DNA of 64,000 nucleotides from Metridium senile (Eukaryota; Cnidaria; Anthozoa; Actiniaria; Metridiidae): contig OX459095.1 in NCBI GenBank assembly GCA_949775045.1, forward strand, positions 37,632,809-37,696,808, written 5' to 3'. Below are positions 50,409 to 60,444 of the stretch, in pieces. Both the position numbers and the translations under genes were made by a program. The first letter of the stretch is position 1. Each line of letters starts with the position of its first letter. The notes beneath the pieces are model-generated. The model had not been told where the DNA came from, searched no databases, and saw only the letters and a program-made list of their open reading frames with translations.

Positions 50409-51658
50409 TGGATCACTTTAGTAAAATTGAAGACTATTGCTATAAAAACTGAAATTTCATATGCATGAATGATGAATGAACGCGGACTCTTGTGTTTAAA
50501 AAGATATCACATAATGTGACTCAAATCAGCAAATATTCCGCAGTAGAAGTGCTCAAAACCGTCCACAAAACCTGCTTTGAAATTCAACGCAGATATTTTG
50601 TCACACTTTTATTGGAGTGTAGTATTTAAATTTAGTTTGAACTACAAAGAAAGGAGTAATTTTCTCTGCCAATCTATCAGTTGTGTTTTTTTTGGCGATT
50701 ACGGAATTCTATTCATTCATGCATTAGCTTTTGCTATTTTTAGATGACATGTACAATTTCTCAAGTAATTTTCCTTACATTGTTACTATGTATTATTTGT
50801 AATTGTAATTGTACGAATAAATGAGTTGTTGTTGTTGCATGCGCGCGGCTGAAACAAAATGTTCACGTGCGTACTCTAAATAATGAATTACAACAACCCA
50901 GAAGAACTCGATAATGTTGACAATATTCGTTATCTCAATAATAATTATCATTAATTTATAATTAATGATAGCTACTAATTAAATAGAGTATTAAAAAATT
51001 GAAGCCGGCTGTATTTTTTTTTAATGAAAATCGGACCTCAGTCAATAAGTTGTGAAGCTACCAGCGTGCGTTTGCCCCAGTAATCAAGGCGAAAACTAAT
51101 CAGTAAGTGCTAAAAACTCTACAAAACTCATTAGCATGTTAACTTATGTGAAACTGTTCTATTTAATGTCTATTTGAAAAGATCCTATTATCACGTCGCA
51201 GTAAGTTAAGTTATGGGTGAGATCCGCTCCTGTTCCTCACCAAGGTAAAGAGACGAGATTGAATATGGCTTACATATACCCATAACATCCTTAATTAATT
51301 CAATGCTTAAAAAATATATCCATTACTCAGAACCCAATATCCATTACTCAGAACCCATCTCAGCCAAGCATGCTAAATAACCCCATATGACCTTCCTTAA
51401 GAGGACGCGACCCCAATCCTAGGGTTTAAGGGCCAAACAAAGGGGCGGGCCCCCATTCACATCGCTTGAAATATGAAAGTGGTAAGGTGACCCAGGGGAC
51501 CTACCCCTCCGTTGACCCGAGCTCTGAACCAGGTCCAGAAATACCTAGTTATTACGCGTTAATTAATGCCATTCCATGCGAGACAACGATACGGTACCAG
51601 GCGAATAACATGGCTATAGGCGTAGCTATATGAACCAAAAGTGTGAACAAAACCATAA
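50409..51658. other. No gene recognised; short AT palindromes
   Basis: AT-rich sequence with a small palindromic block around 50940-50985 (ATTAATTTATAATTAATGA) and an AATAAATGAGTTGTTGTTG phrase near 50817 that resembles the 3' end of a non-LTR element. I searched this stretch by eye for the inverse of the CACCTAATCC terminus and did not find it. Confidence 0.4.
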
Positions 51659-52000
51659 ATGGCTCTCCAGGCCATCTTCGCTCACTCGGCAGTATTCACA
51701 TTTAAGTCTCATGTAACCCTGGCTCTCCGGGCCATCTTCGCTCACTCGGCGTTCTTACCATTAATTCTCATGTACCCATGGCTCTCCAGGCCATCTTCTC
51801 TCACTAGGCGGTATTCACAATTAATTCTAATGTACCCATGGCTCTCCAGGCCATCTTCGCTAACTCGGCGGTATTCACAATTAATTCTTATGTACCCATG
51901 GCTCTCCAGGCCATCTTCGCTCACTCGGCGGTATTCACAATTAATCAGTCGCATGTACCCATGGCTCTCCAGGCCATCCTTGCTCACTAGGCGGTATTAT
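51659..52000. repeat. 60-bp minisatellite, about six units
   Basis: Six units of about 60 bp with the core GGCTCTCCAGGCCATCTTCG and TCACTCGGCGGTATTCAC. Because 60 is a multiple of three, open frames run through it on both strands (for example YPWLSRPSSLTRR repeated), but nothing indicates coding use. Confidence 0.9.
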
Positions 52001-53930
52001 AAGGCCCTGAAAAAAACGGAGTAAAACAAGGTAAAAAAGAAATTAACAATAGGAACAAAAAGACAAAAGAAAAAAATATGCTGCGAATAGGGCTAAACGA
52101 GTTGTAAAAACTACAATGAAAGAATCCCTAGGGACACAAAAACGCTCGATATTAAAAACAAGAGATGCCGAGAACGAAACGGGAAAGACTAAACGAGGCC
52201 TATAACAAACAAAGGAATAAATTAAACTGCTTAGAAGCGTAAGAAAAACACCAAATGAATATGTCAATTACTAGGAAAGCGAAAAGTAGCTTTCCGAAAA
52301 ACTTTGGTCGATAGTATTCTTGCTAAAAATACGATACTGAGCAGCCTTTGAACTACCTTACCGGTGGTATTAAACGTAAAAATACCCCACAGTGTAAAAC
52401 TTACTTCACCGGTATACCCATTTGCACAGTATCAACAGGGTTCTCGCTAGAGCAAGGAAATCTAGAATCAAATAAAACTGTACAAACTGTATTTGACGAC
52501 TCGTGCTGCCAGTATTCACTAGTTCTGCGTCTGTTGAGGTATCTTGAGCGTTTAGAGGAGCAGTTGTTCATCTCTCTGAAGTGAGTTATTTTAGCTGGTG
52601 GCGGTGGTGGACAGCAAAACCAAAACTCGGCCTCTCGCGACGCTCCGAACGACGTTAAGCAATAAGGCATGTATGTGAAGTTAGTTTGTACAGTAATTAT
52701 GCAGTGACATTAGTTCCTTAGTGATTGCTAACTCAAATATTCTCTTTTGTACAGGACCATCAGTCACTAGATGACAACATTAAAACAAATACCTAGCATG
52801 TCATTTTCATGGAAGACATTCGCAATTCCAATGTTCTTGTAAGAGACAAACCGAAAGATCTTGAATTTGGTTCGAACGATATGCGCTTGAACAATATTAC
52901 ACAACTTTCGGTAAAACAAATGTAGAACACTGGACAGTTACGTTGTTTCTAGCAACATTGTTAGCGAAAGCGTTGCATAATAGTTGTTTATAATTATCTA
53001 TGATTGCGCATGTTATTATTTCAACCATTCATAGCCCAAAACATTTGCTAGACCGAAATCTGCCCTAATTGAAGAGGGCCGTATCCGGGTCAAAATTTTG
53101 GCACCATTTTTGTGGCTTAATCGGCCGTATTTCATTTACTGTGCATAGTGATACCAGTTTTTGGTATGCGCACCGGCTATTTTGGGTCAATTTGGACCAA
53201 GTTATAGGACATGTTGCTTTACGCTAGACCAAACGTTTCTTACTACTTATAATAAACAATTTCTGAGGGACATTTTGCTGACGTTGATTTGATGATTTTG
53301 ACAGCTGTAGGTGATAATTTAAATAAAACGCCAACATGGTCTTTTTGAGTTATTCTCGTATTTCTTGAACATGGTTTAAAAAAAGACAAGAGGAACACGT
53401 GGAAAAAATTGGACGACCTACTTGGAATAGATAGACAAAAGGTGTTACGATCTATGATGAATAAAAAGGACTTCGCGCGGTTGTTGGAGCGTAGGTTGTC
53501 TTGCTCCAAGCAATCACGCCCAAAGGCCGATCACGCGCCGAGCGGGAAACTGATGATGATGATGAAATAAATAATTGAAGATGCAATCTTTTTATAGTCA
53601 AATAACACAGAAACGTACGGGAATGCTTTTTGTTAAGTATTGTTTTTGCAAAATAACAGCCTATTGAATATTTAAGTTTCAGAGCAGGTAACTTATTAAC
53701 AAAGACGTCTAACGAAAAGTACTCCCGTATGAGTCTTCGACATAGAACACTCTTTGTCAACGTCAATTACTCTTTGTTTGTACTTTCTCTGACGTTGATC
53801 TGTTTTAGTTGCTCTTGGAGTTAACATGCGATACTCTTACATTCAAAAATGCAGAAACTCCCTTGTGCCCAAAACGATCCAGCTTTGATGTCTACCCTTG
53901 CATCTCACTTGTGCTCGTAGATTTTATGGG
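52001..53930. other. No gene firmly supported
   Basis: A minus-strand frame 52670-52401 (MPYCLTSFGASREAEFWFCC, PPPPPAKITHFREMNNC, SSKRSRYLNRRRTSEYW) looks non-random and vaguely familiar from multi-copy cnidarian genes, but I cannot assign it. Around 53040-53240 a phrase CTAGACCGAAATCTGCCCTA with GGCCGTAT repeats may be part of a dispersed repeat. The rest shows nothing. Confidence 0.35.
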
Positions 53931-53932
53931 AT

Positions 53933-54078
53933 AAGTTGCGGCTCCTTTTGTACATTGTTACAGACATTCTTTAACAATGTAAGTTGCGGCTCCTTTTGTA
54001 CATTGTTACAGACATTCTTTAACAATGTAAGTTGCGACTCCTTTTGTACATTGTTACAGACTTTGTTTAACAATGTAG
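53933..54078. repeat. 48-bp tandem repeat, three units
   Basis: Three consecutive units containing GTTGCGGCTCCTTTTGTACA and TTGTTACAGACATTCTTTAA. Within a unit ACATTGTTA and TAACAATGT are inverted, so each unit can form a small hairpin. Confidence 0.9.
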
Positions 54079-54866
54079 TAAGAATATCATAGTCCAGGAG
54101 CAGATGACGCCGAAAGAAGTGCCGTGGGATTTTCATGAAGATTAAATGCAACCTGTGTAGAAGTGTTGAGTAGAACCTAAAGAACATTTTAAATGTTGTG
54201 GGAACTTCTGTAAGTCGTGGGGGGAGGGGGTGGGGGGGGGGGGGGGGGGGTGGGGGTCTACAGGCGTTTGAAAACTACCCACTCCAATCTTGCATGAAAA
54301 CGAGGCTGAATCATAAAATCTAATGAAAGCCGGTCTTAATTTGGTATTTTTCAATATATTACATCTTTTGATAGTCTGAAATGTTGTACTGAATATCATC
54401 GTTTGTAGAGATAACTATAGGGGTCACGTGACCGGAAGTTAAGGCTCAATTTTCAAAGATGACTTAAAAATTGGACGAAACTGACTAAACATTAAACTAC
54501 AAATGAAAGCTCGATTCTGCTAACATTTTAATCATCACTGTCATCATTTTCGGCGCACTCAATCTGCAGTTTTGTTTTGTTGTTGTTTCTGATAGTAGCT
54601 GTCTTTCCACAGGAAAAACAGGGGTCAGTGCAGTTAGAGAAAGGTTTTCGACACTGACTGAGCATTTGAACATTTGTTTTTATTAACACCTTCACTTGAC
54701 AAAATAGATTACTGCTTTCGGCGGTTGTTTTTCACATCAATCATCTGGTTGTGGCAAACTGGGACTGCCAACACAGTCGTTATCTAGGATATTCTAGTAC
54801 TAGCATCTTGTAGTGCGTAGTAGTAGAATCGCATCATAAAGTGCGCACTGTTTGACTGAACCTGAT
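54079..54866. other. No gene recognised; one poly-G block
   Basis: It contains a long G-rich run (54219-54258), similar in kind to the poly-G edges of several MITEs here, but with no clear inverse partner. No coding or RNA signal was found. Confidence 0.4.
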
Positions 54867-55200
54867 TCATGCAAAACATCTCCGACCTGTAGTGAGGTCT
54901 TTGCCCAGAGCACAAGAAATCGGACCAAGCTCAATCACACCATGATTTTTACTAGTGTCAGTGCCAAAGGATATGTCTTGAAAACCCTTAGATACAACAA
55001 ATGATAGCACCTCAGTAGCAACGTTGGCAGTTGCGCCTAAAGCACGGAGCAAGAACTTTGTATCCACCTTTTGTTGATTACTTTGAAGATGGTCTACATC
55101 TTGATGTGTTGCAAGACTTGTACATCCCAAGGCCACAGCAGCGCGTAGTTACGTCATCTTAGTTTTAGCTGATGATGAGACAGGAGCTTTTGCATGACGA
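54867..55200 (-). pseudogene. Fragment of a multi-copy gene with a VDT...DTD-type domain (inverted arm)
   Basis: The minus frame reads LATHQDVDHLQSNQQKVDTK, then FLLRALGATANVATEVLSF and GVIELGPISCALGK. It aligns with the plus-strand fragment at 55737-56200 and with a family I remember as highly repeated in cnidarian genomes (motifs of the type EADTK...SPDTDV...ALGxxKAAALPAFHALxGADNTG). That family resembles PIN/FEN nucleases in its aspartate pattern. Only the middle of the domain is left here, with the aspartate-rich segment replaced. Confidence 0.55.
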
Positions 55201-55589
55201 CCTAGCTTAATAAAATTATAATAAATTGATTTTCGAATATTGCGGAATATAGCATGAAACTGATCAATTGCACATTAGCAATATATGGTATCTTGACCAG
55301 CCTGTCTTTGATTCCACACGTCTGGGAGATGCAGTGTGATGCACTGAGAGCTTCGATTCCTTGACAAGCCAAACGATATAAAATCCTGTTCACAACTGGC
55401 TGACCACTTTAACAGTATAATTACAAGGAAGAATCAATCGATAAGGTCTGCTTGATTTTCAAACGATATGACTTACCATGGTCCTTTCAAAACAAGTACC
55501 CAAGTTAAAAGAAAGACTGGTCAAGACATATTGTAATTTGCAATTGATCAGTTTCATGCTACATTCCAGAATATTTGAAATCAATTGAT

Positions 55590-56260
55590 TATATTTTTTT
55601 GATTAAGGTCGCCATGCATGCAAAGACTCCTGTCTCATCATGGGTACGACTAAGAACGAACTATTAAAGTACCTGGTAGTTCCTCGTTCACCGTTCCTCG
55701 ATCAAGCTGAGATGACGTAACTACGTCATATGTACAAGTCTTGCAACACAAACGTGTAGACCATCTTCAAAGTAATCACGAAAAGGTAGATACAAAGATC
55801 TTGCCCAATATATGCTCTAGACGAAACTGCCAACGGAGCTACAGAGTTGTTTTAACAATTCCCCAGACACGGACGTCCTTGTTCTTGAAGGCAATACCCA
55901 GAACTTTGTAAGAGGAAATCGTTTGTCACTAGAACTGGTAATAATCATGGTGTGATTGAGCTTGATCCGATTGTTTGTGCTCTGGACAGTGGTAAATTGG
56001 CAGCACTACCCGTCTTCCACGCATTCAGCGAAGCTGATATAACTGGCAGTTTTTTTTTTGGAAAAGAGAAAAGTTGCTTGCTGGAAAGCAATTACAAATG
56101 CAGTTGAAGATGTCATAAACGCTTTTTGGAACAAGAATCAGCCTGGGACAGCCATCACCGAAGTCAAAGACCTCACTACAGGTGTGAGACATTTCACAAG
56201 AATTAGGTTCAGTCAACAGGCTACCACCAACAAAGAGCGCACTTTATAAAGCGATTCTGC
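55590..56260 (+). pseudogene. Second fragment of the same family, facing the first
   Basis: Read in several frames: MGTTKNELLKYLVVPRSPF (55638), KVDTKILPN (55778), TIPQTRTSLFLK (about 55857), HGVIELDPIVCALDSGK (about 55950), AALPVFHAFSEADITGSFF (about 56010) and KVACWKAITNAVEDVINAF (56070). The last motifs are the hallmark of the family. Frameshifts and stops make it inactive. Its 5' half is an inverted copy of the fragment at 54867-55200. Confidence 0.65.
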
Positions 56261-56509
56261 GTGCTCACTACCAGACGATAGTGTGGAATGACGACCTTGT
56301 TGGTTAATGGGAGAACGAGAATGACAAATGGATCCCTGTAATGACAAAACAACCACCTGAAAGCAGTACCTGGAGATGCAGTACCTCGGAAATTTTAATG
56401 ATAATGACAATGAGAATCAATCATAATCATAATCATAATGATAATCAAATCAAGATCAAGATCAAGGTGATCGTGATCGTCATCGTCATAATGTGGACCA
56501 ATGCAATGC

Positions 56510-56900
56510 AATGATTTGTAGACGTGGCAGTTTTATAATTCAACGACACAATGAGCTACGCGAACTAGAAGCAGAGCTGCTAAGTATGGTTTGCAATGAC
56601 GTTGAAGTAGAACCTGTTTTGCAAGAAATCACTGGAGAAGTGCTAACCAGAGGTACTAACTAAACCCCTCATGCCCGCCTTGATGTTCATGTACGTGGCT
56701 TCTGGGAGAAGCATAGGTCGGCATTCTTTGACGTCCGTGTCTGCCATCTTAACGCAGAATCTTACCAAGATCTGACACCAGAGCTAATCTATCGACAACA
56801 TGTAAACGAGAAAACGAACGTACGCAAACAAAGAATTAGAAGTCGAGCAAGCTAACTTTACTCCATGAGTATTTACCACAACAGGCAGGATGGGCAAAGA
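56510..56900 (+). pseudogene. C-terminal fragment of another multi-copy protein, endonuclease-like
   Basis: The frame reads [20 protein letters not shown], then [18 protein letters not shown], a stop in place of one residue ([16 protein letters not shown]) and [19 protein letters not shown] before [16 protein letters not shown] remember this ending from repeated cnidarian genes. The R-L-D...G-F-W...F-F-D-V-R-V...K spacing recalls restriction-endonuclease-like folds, an inference only. The 5' part of the gene is absent. Confidence 0.55.
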
Positions 56901-57289
56901 ATGTAACATATACCACTCAAGGCTAGCCTAATGTATTGCAAGAAAAAGAGGTGAGGAGTACTTAACCACAATATCATGGATTAGTGGCAAAGTTTTCCAT
57001 AACTTAATATAACTTAATTTTGACAATAAAAAGGACATAGATTTTGAAGTATAAGAACTTCGTTATAATTATAGTCATTTATGTCCGCGGTTGCGTTTTC
57101 TATGTATTATCATGATACTTTTTTTTATATTTATATATATTTATATATTCAATTTATTTGCTTTTTATTCAAATATATATTATAACTTATATAGATTTGA
57201 AAATCGCGCGCGTGACGTAATTATATGTCGCGTACCCACAATGCACCAAATATATCAAGTGGTCAACAATATCTGCAAATCGCTGTATA

Positions 57290-57474
57290 CAGTCAATTCG
57301 GAAAACATTGTCGTCAATTTAGGCTTCAAGACTACGCGACTAGACCAAGGTAGCATGGGTACAAATCACCGAAGCGGTGAAGTATTCGTATTTCGGTGAT
57401 TTCTACCCATGTTAACTTCGGTCTAGTCGCGTAGACTTGAAGCCTATTGTCGACAATGTTTTTTGAATTGACTG
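57290..57474. mobile_element. Palindromic TA-flanked MITE, CAGTCAATTC termini
   Basis: A 185-bp hairpin whose arms of about 80 bases are almost complementary, with ends CAGTCAATTCGGAAAACATT and AATGTTTTTTGAATTGACTG and TA on both sides. The terminal pattern (CA..., AATTC, A-run, TTGTCG) parallels the CACCTAATTC family, so the two are probably related. Confidence 0.8.
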
Positions 57475-57706
57475 TACTTAATAACCGAGAGTAAATAATA
57501 ATAAATGCAATATTTTCGAGTTTTGACATATTAAGTCAAAATACGAATGTCGACATTTCGATATAGATTTTGCATTAAATGGGTATTATTCATAGTTTAA
57601 CTTGACTCTGGACAGTCTAAGACTTTATTTTCACTTTAAATGTTATCTAGCATGTTTTGGAGAATAGTTTAGTAATCTCACTCGCATAGTCTTATGTTTG
57701 TTTTAG

Positions 57707-57796
57707 AAGAAGATGCGAAGTGAATGCTTGAAGCAACTCAAGGAGTTACACACCCTCGAGGAGGAAGGCATCCTTAATTTGGCAGAGTACGAGTAG
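57707..57796 (+). pseudogene. SHOCT-like terminal exon, relic of an IS630-like element
   Basis: After an acceptor (GTTTTAG) a frame reads KKMRSECLKQLKELHTLEEE, then GILNLAEYE and stop. It matches the pattern of the accessory protein at 50065-50193 (LKQLKEL..LEEEGIL against MKQLRELKNLKDEEIL). It lies 230 bp downstream of the palindromic MITE at 57290. No transposase is seen nearby, so this is a remnant. Confidence 0.5.
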
Positions 57797-60296
57797 CAAA
57801 AAAAGGTCAATCCAAGATAGCCTGAGCAAAATATCTAAAGGTAGTGGCACCACTACGATTACTTTGATAATGATTATAATGATACTCGTGACAAAAAACA
57901 ATAATAATTATAAAAGCAACCATTTTAATACTATTTGCAATGTTTTTTATGCACAAAATAAATGTCAAATGTATTGCTAGTACACCATACATTGTATACT
58001 GTCAGTTACTTCATTTGATGGAGTGATAATTGATACTAATAATGGATCTTATTTTACAGGTTAACGTTGTGGAGTAGTGCATGTTACTTTGAACTTTATC
58101 TTGCTGAAACTCGTATATTTACATCTTTTTTTTCTATATAAATAAGATTATGTTTGTAATAATAGTTGTAATGTAATGTATTGTAATGTAAGTTGAAAAT
58201 TTATACCCCAAATAATCCCTCTAACTTCCCATGTGGGACACTTCACTATATAAACGCAGATAAAAGTTATCACCAACAATGAGTGCATACTTATTATTAA
58301 TAACGTAAAAAATGGTGTAACTTTACTAATTTAAAGTTTTTAAGCAAAATTATTTATATACGAGAGGTCACTAAATCAAATATTCCTTTGCGCATGCTCA
58401 AAATGATTGAGGATTCTAACAATTCAAAAAAAGACAAGTAAAAATAACAAAAACAAAAATACTGCAATGTACAAATTTTTTTATTGATTTCTTTAAGTTG
58501 AATTTTAAAACGTACATCCGACACGGTTTTAAAACGTTCAAAGCACGAGGTAACGTATAAATAACTTCTTCCCCCTCCACCTTTTGAAAATAAATAACTA
58601 TCAACTAACTATTTGATCTAACTTTTTTTTTTTTTGCTTACTTTGTTAACAAATTGTCGAGCGCTTCTGCTGGCAAGGCAATTATCTTTATTTCTTCCTG
58701 GTGTATTTGGGTAAGAAAGCAATGAAACGCATTCATGTCACTCGAGGTTTTTATTTAGGGTGTTTTTTTGTTTTTTGTTCCTGGACAGACTTTGCAAGTT
58801 CCTCTTGGCTGTTGATTGTTTCGTCTTCTTATTGACTTGCAACTTTGTTGGCCTCGTGTAAGTTGTCAGTCGACCAGTTTTTCCCCCCCTGTATAGCGAG
58901 TTCGTCTTCCTCTGGATAATAGAATGCCTCTTCATAATGTTCGTCTTCATTTATGTTGTTGAATTAGTTGCTTTTCAATAGAAAATGTTTTTTTAAAAAG
59001 GTTGAATTTGTAAATATCTCAAGGGTGTTAAGGCCTGGGTTCGACCTTATGAATAGACCCCCACAGCGTTGTCCCAAGGTCACGCGTGTTGTTGTCAGAA
59101 AAATCCAAGATGGCGGAAAAATTGTGAACACGTTGCATTCATGGCGTTTGATTTTGGACTATTTTTCAAGTGTTTTGCGAAAAAGAAGTACTTGGAAAGA
59201 ATTCTAATATGTTTTTGAAGGTAAGATTTAGTTTTGTGTCCATTTGTTTGTATTTTCGTGCTTTTAGTTCATAGTATTTTTACGAGTTGTTTTTAGCTTT
59301 TTTAAGCTATAAAATCTTCTTATGATTATCTTGACCAATTCAATATTACATGTAAATAAATCGTTATTCATGCAATGATATGGTTTGTCCTGAGTTAATA
59401 TATTATAGTACTTGTAAACACTAAAAGTGTGCAACATAAAAAGCACAAAATATTTTTGCAATATTTAATAAACTTAATTTGTTTTTCTTTGATTAATTTT
59501 ACTTTTTTTTCATATACATGTACATCGATCTTTTTCAAACAATGCCAATGGGAAATAGGCGATATATAGCTCAATCTAAAGGAATTATGAGGTGAGTTTC
59601 AAATAGAAAATTTATGCATCAATATTAAGCAGAAATGATTATGATCATTTTATGCATCCAGTATCATAATTTTCATGCTTTCTATAAATTGCTGCCTATT
59701 TCTCAATGTGTCCATAATCCTTAGTTCCATTCGGTCAATCTACATTCTCTCTGACAACATTTTTCTTCTATACTTTGTGTAGTTTTTGTTGAAACATTTT
59801 AAATGACATTTGTTTTGAGCCTTAATTGTGTATCCAAGCAATGCAGAGCTTAGTCGAGCCGAGCCACGCCAAGCCGAAAAGCTTAAGCCTTATGTGCACA
59901 GCTACCGAGCCGAGTAGAGGCGAGCTATCTGACTTAGCCGAGCAGAGCGAAAATATATTGAACATCATTACTTTCTTGTTTAAACATAGAGTAGAGTTTC
60001 TATATAGCCACTTAACTTTGATGATATTTCACAGAAATAATGCAAGCACCCTACAATGTTGTTTGTTCAGTTAACATTATATTTACAGAATGCATGAACT
60101 TTATCTACCTATATACTTGTGTTATATACATTATAATATTTACAGTAAAATTGCCTGAACTATATTTATGTTGTAGTTCAGGTTCAATATGTTCAATGTA
60201 TTTTGGACCAGTTAAACTGACAAACTTAAAATTAAAAGTTGAACATGTGGAATTTTTGGTTGGTTTAAAATAGTGAATTTTGATCTTGAAGTATTA
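57797..60296. other. Mostly non-coding; one decayed minus-strand exon candidate
   Basis: At about 58976-58640 the minus strand, read with frameshifts and stops, gives an acidic stretch (NEDEHYEEAFYYPEEDELAI), then KIIALPAEALDNLL before a GTAAGC donor. This looks like a decayed exon of an unidentified gene. A lone GAGTACA-family MITE end (GTAAACACTAAAAGTGTGCA) is at 59412. Near 59850 there is a GAGCCGAG-rich patch. An ATGGCGGAAAAATTG start near 59110 is closed at once by TGA. Nothing else was recognised. Confidence 0.35.
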
Positions 60297-60444
60297 GAGT
60301 GGTTTTCATAAACCCGTGAAACAAAGACTATGTAAAAATTAGAGTGTATTAGATTGTAATAGTCATGTAGAGACAACAAAAAACAATAGAGTTACATTTT
60401 AATAATACACTGAAATGTGTTTCACAGGTTTATGAAGACACTAT
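60297..60444. mobile_element. MITE abutting the stop codon of gene copy B
   Basis: The left end GAGTGGTTTTCATAAACCCG (after TA) and the right end GGTTTATGAAGACACTATAG are imperfect inverted repeats sharing CATAAACCxGTGAAAC. It is related to the element at 31909-32051 through CCCGTGAAACAAA. The TAG that ends copy B lies at the boundary (60441-60443). Confidence 0.65.

Noticed and set aside
51742..51987. Repeat protein with a 20-residue period on the minus strand
   Set aside because: The period equals the 60-bp minisatellite unit. There is no splice, start or homology support.
54142..54399. Proline-rich minus-strand protein
   Set aside because: The proline stretch comes from the poly-G block at 54219-54258 read in reverse; the rest has no recognisable features.
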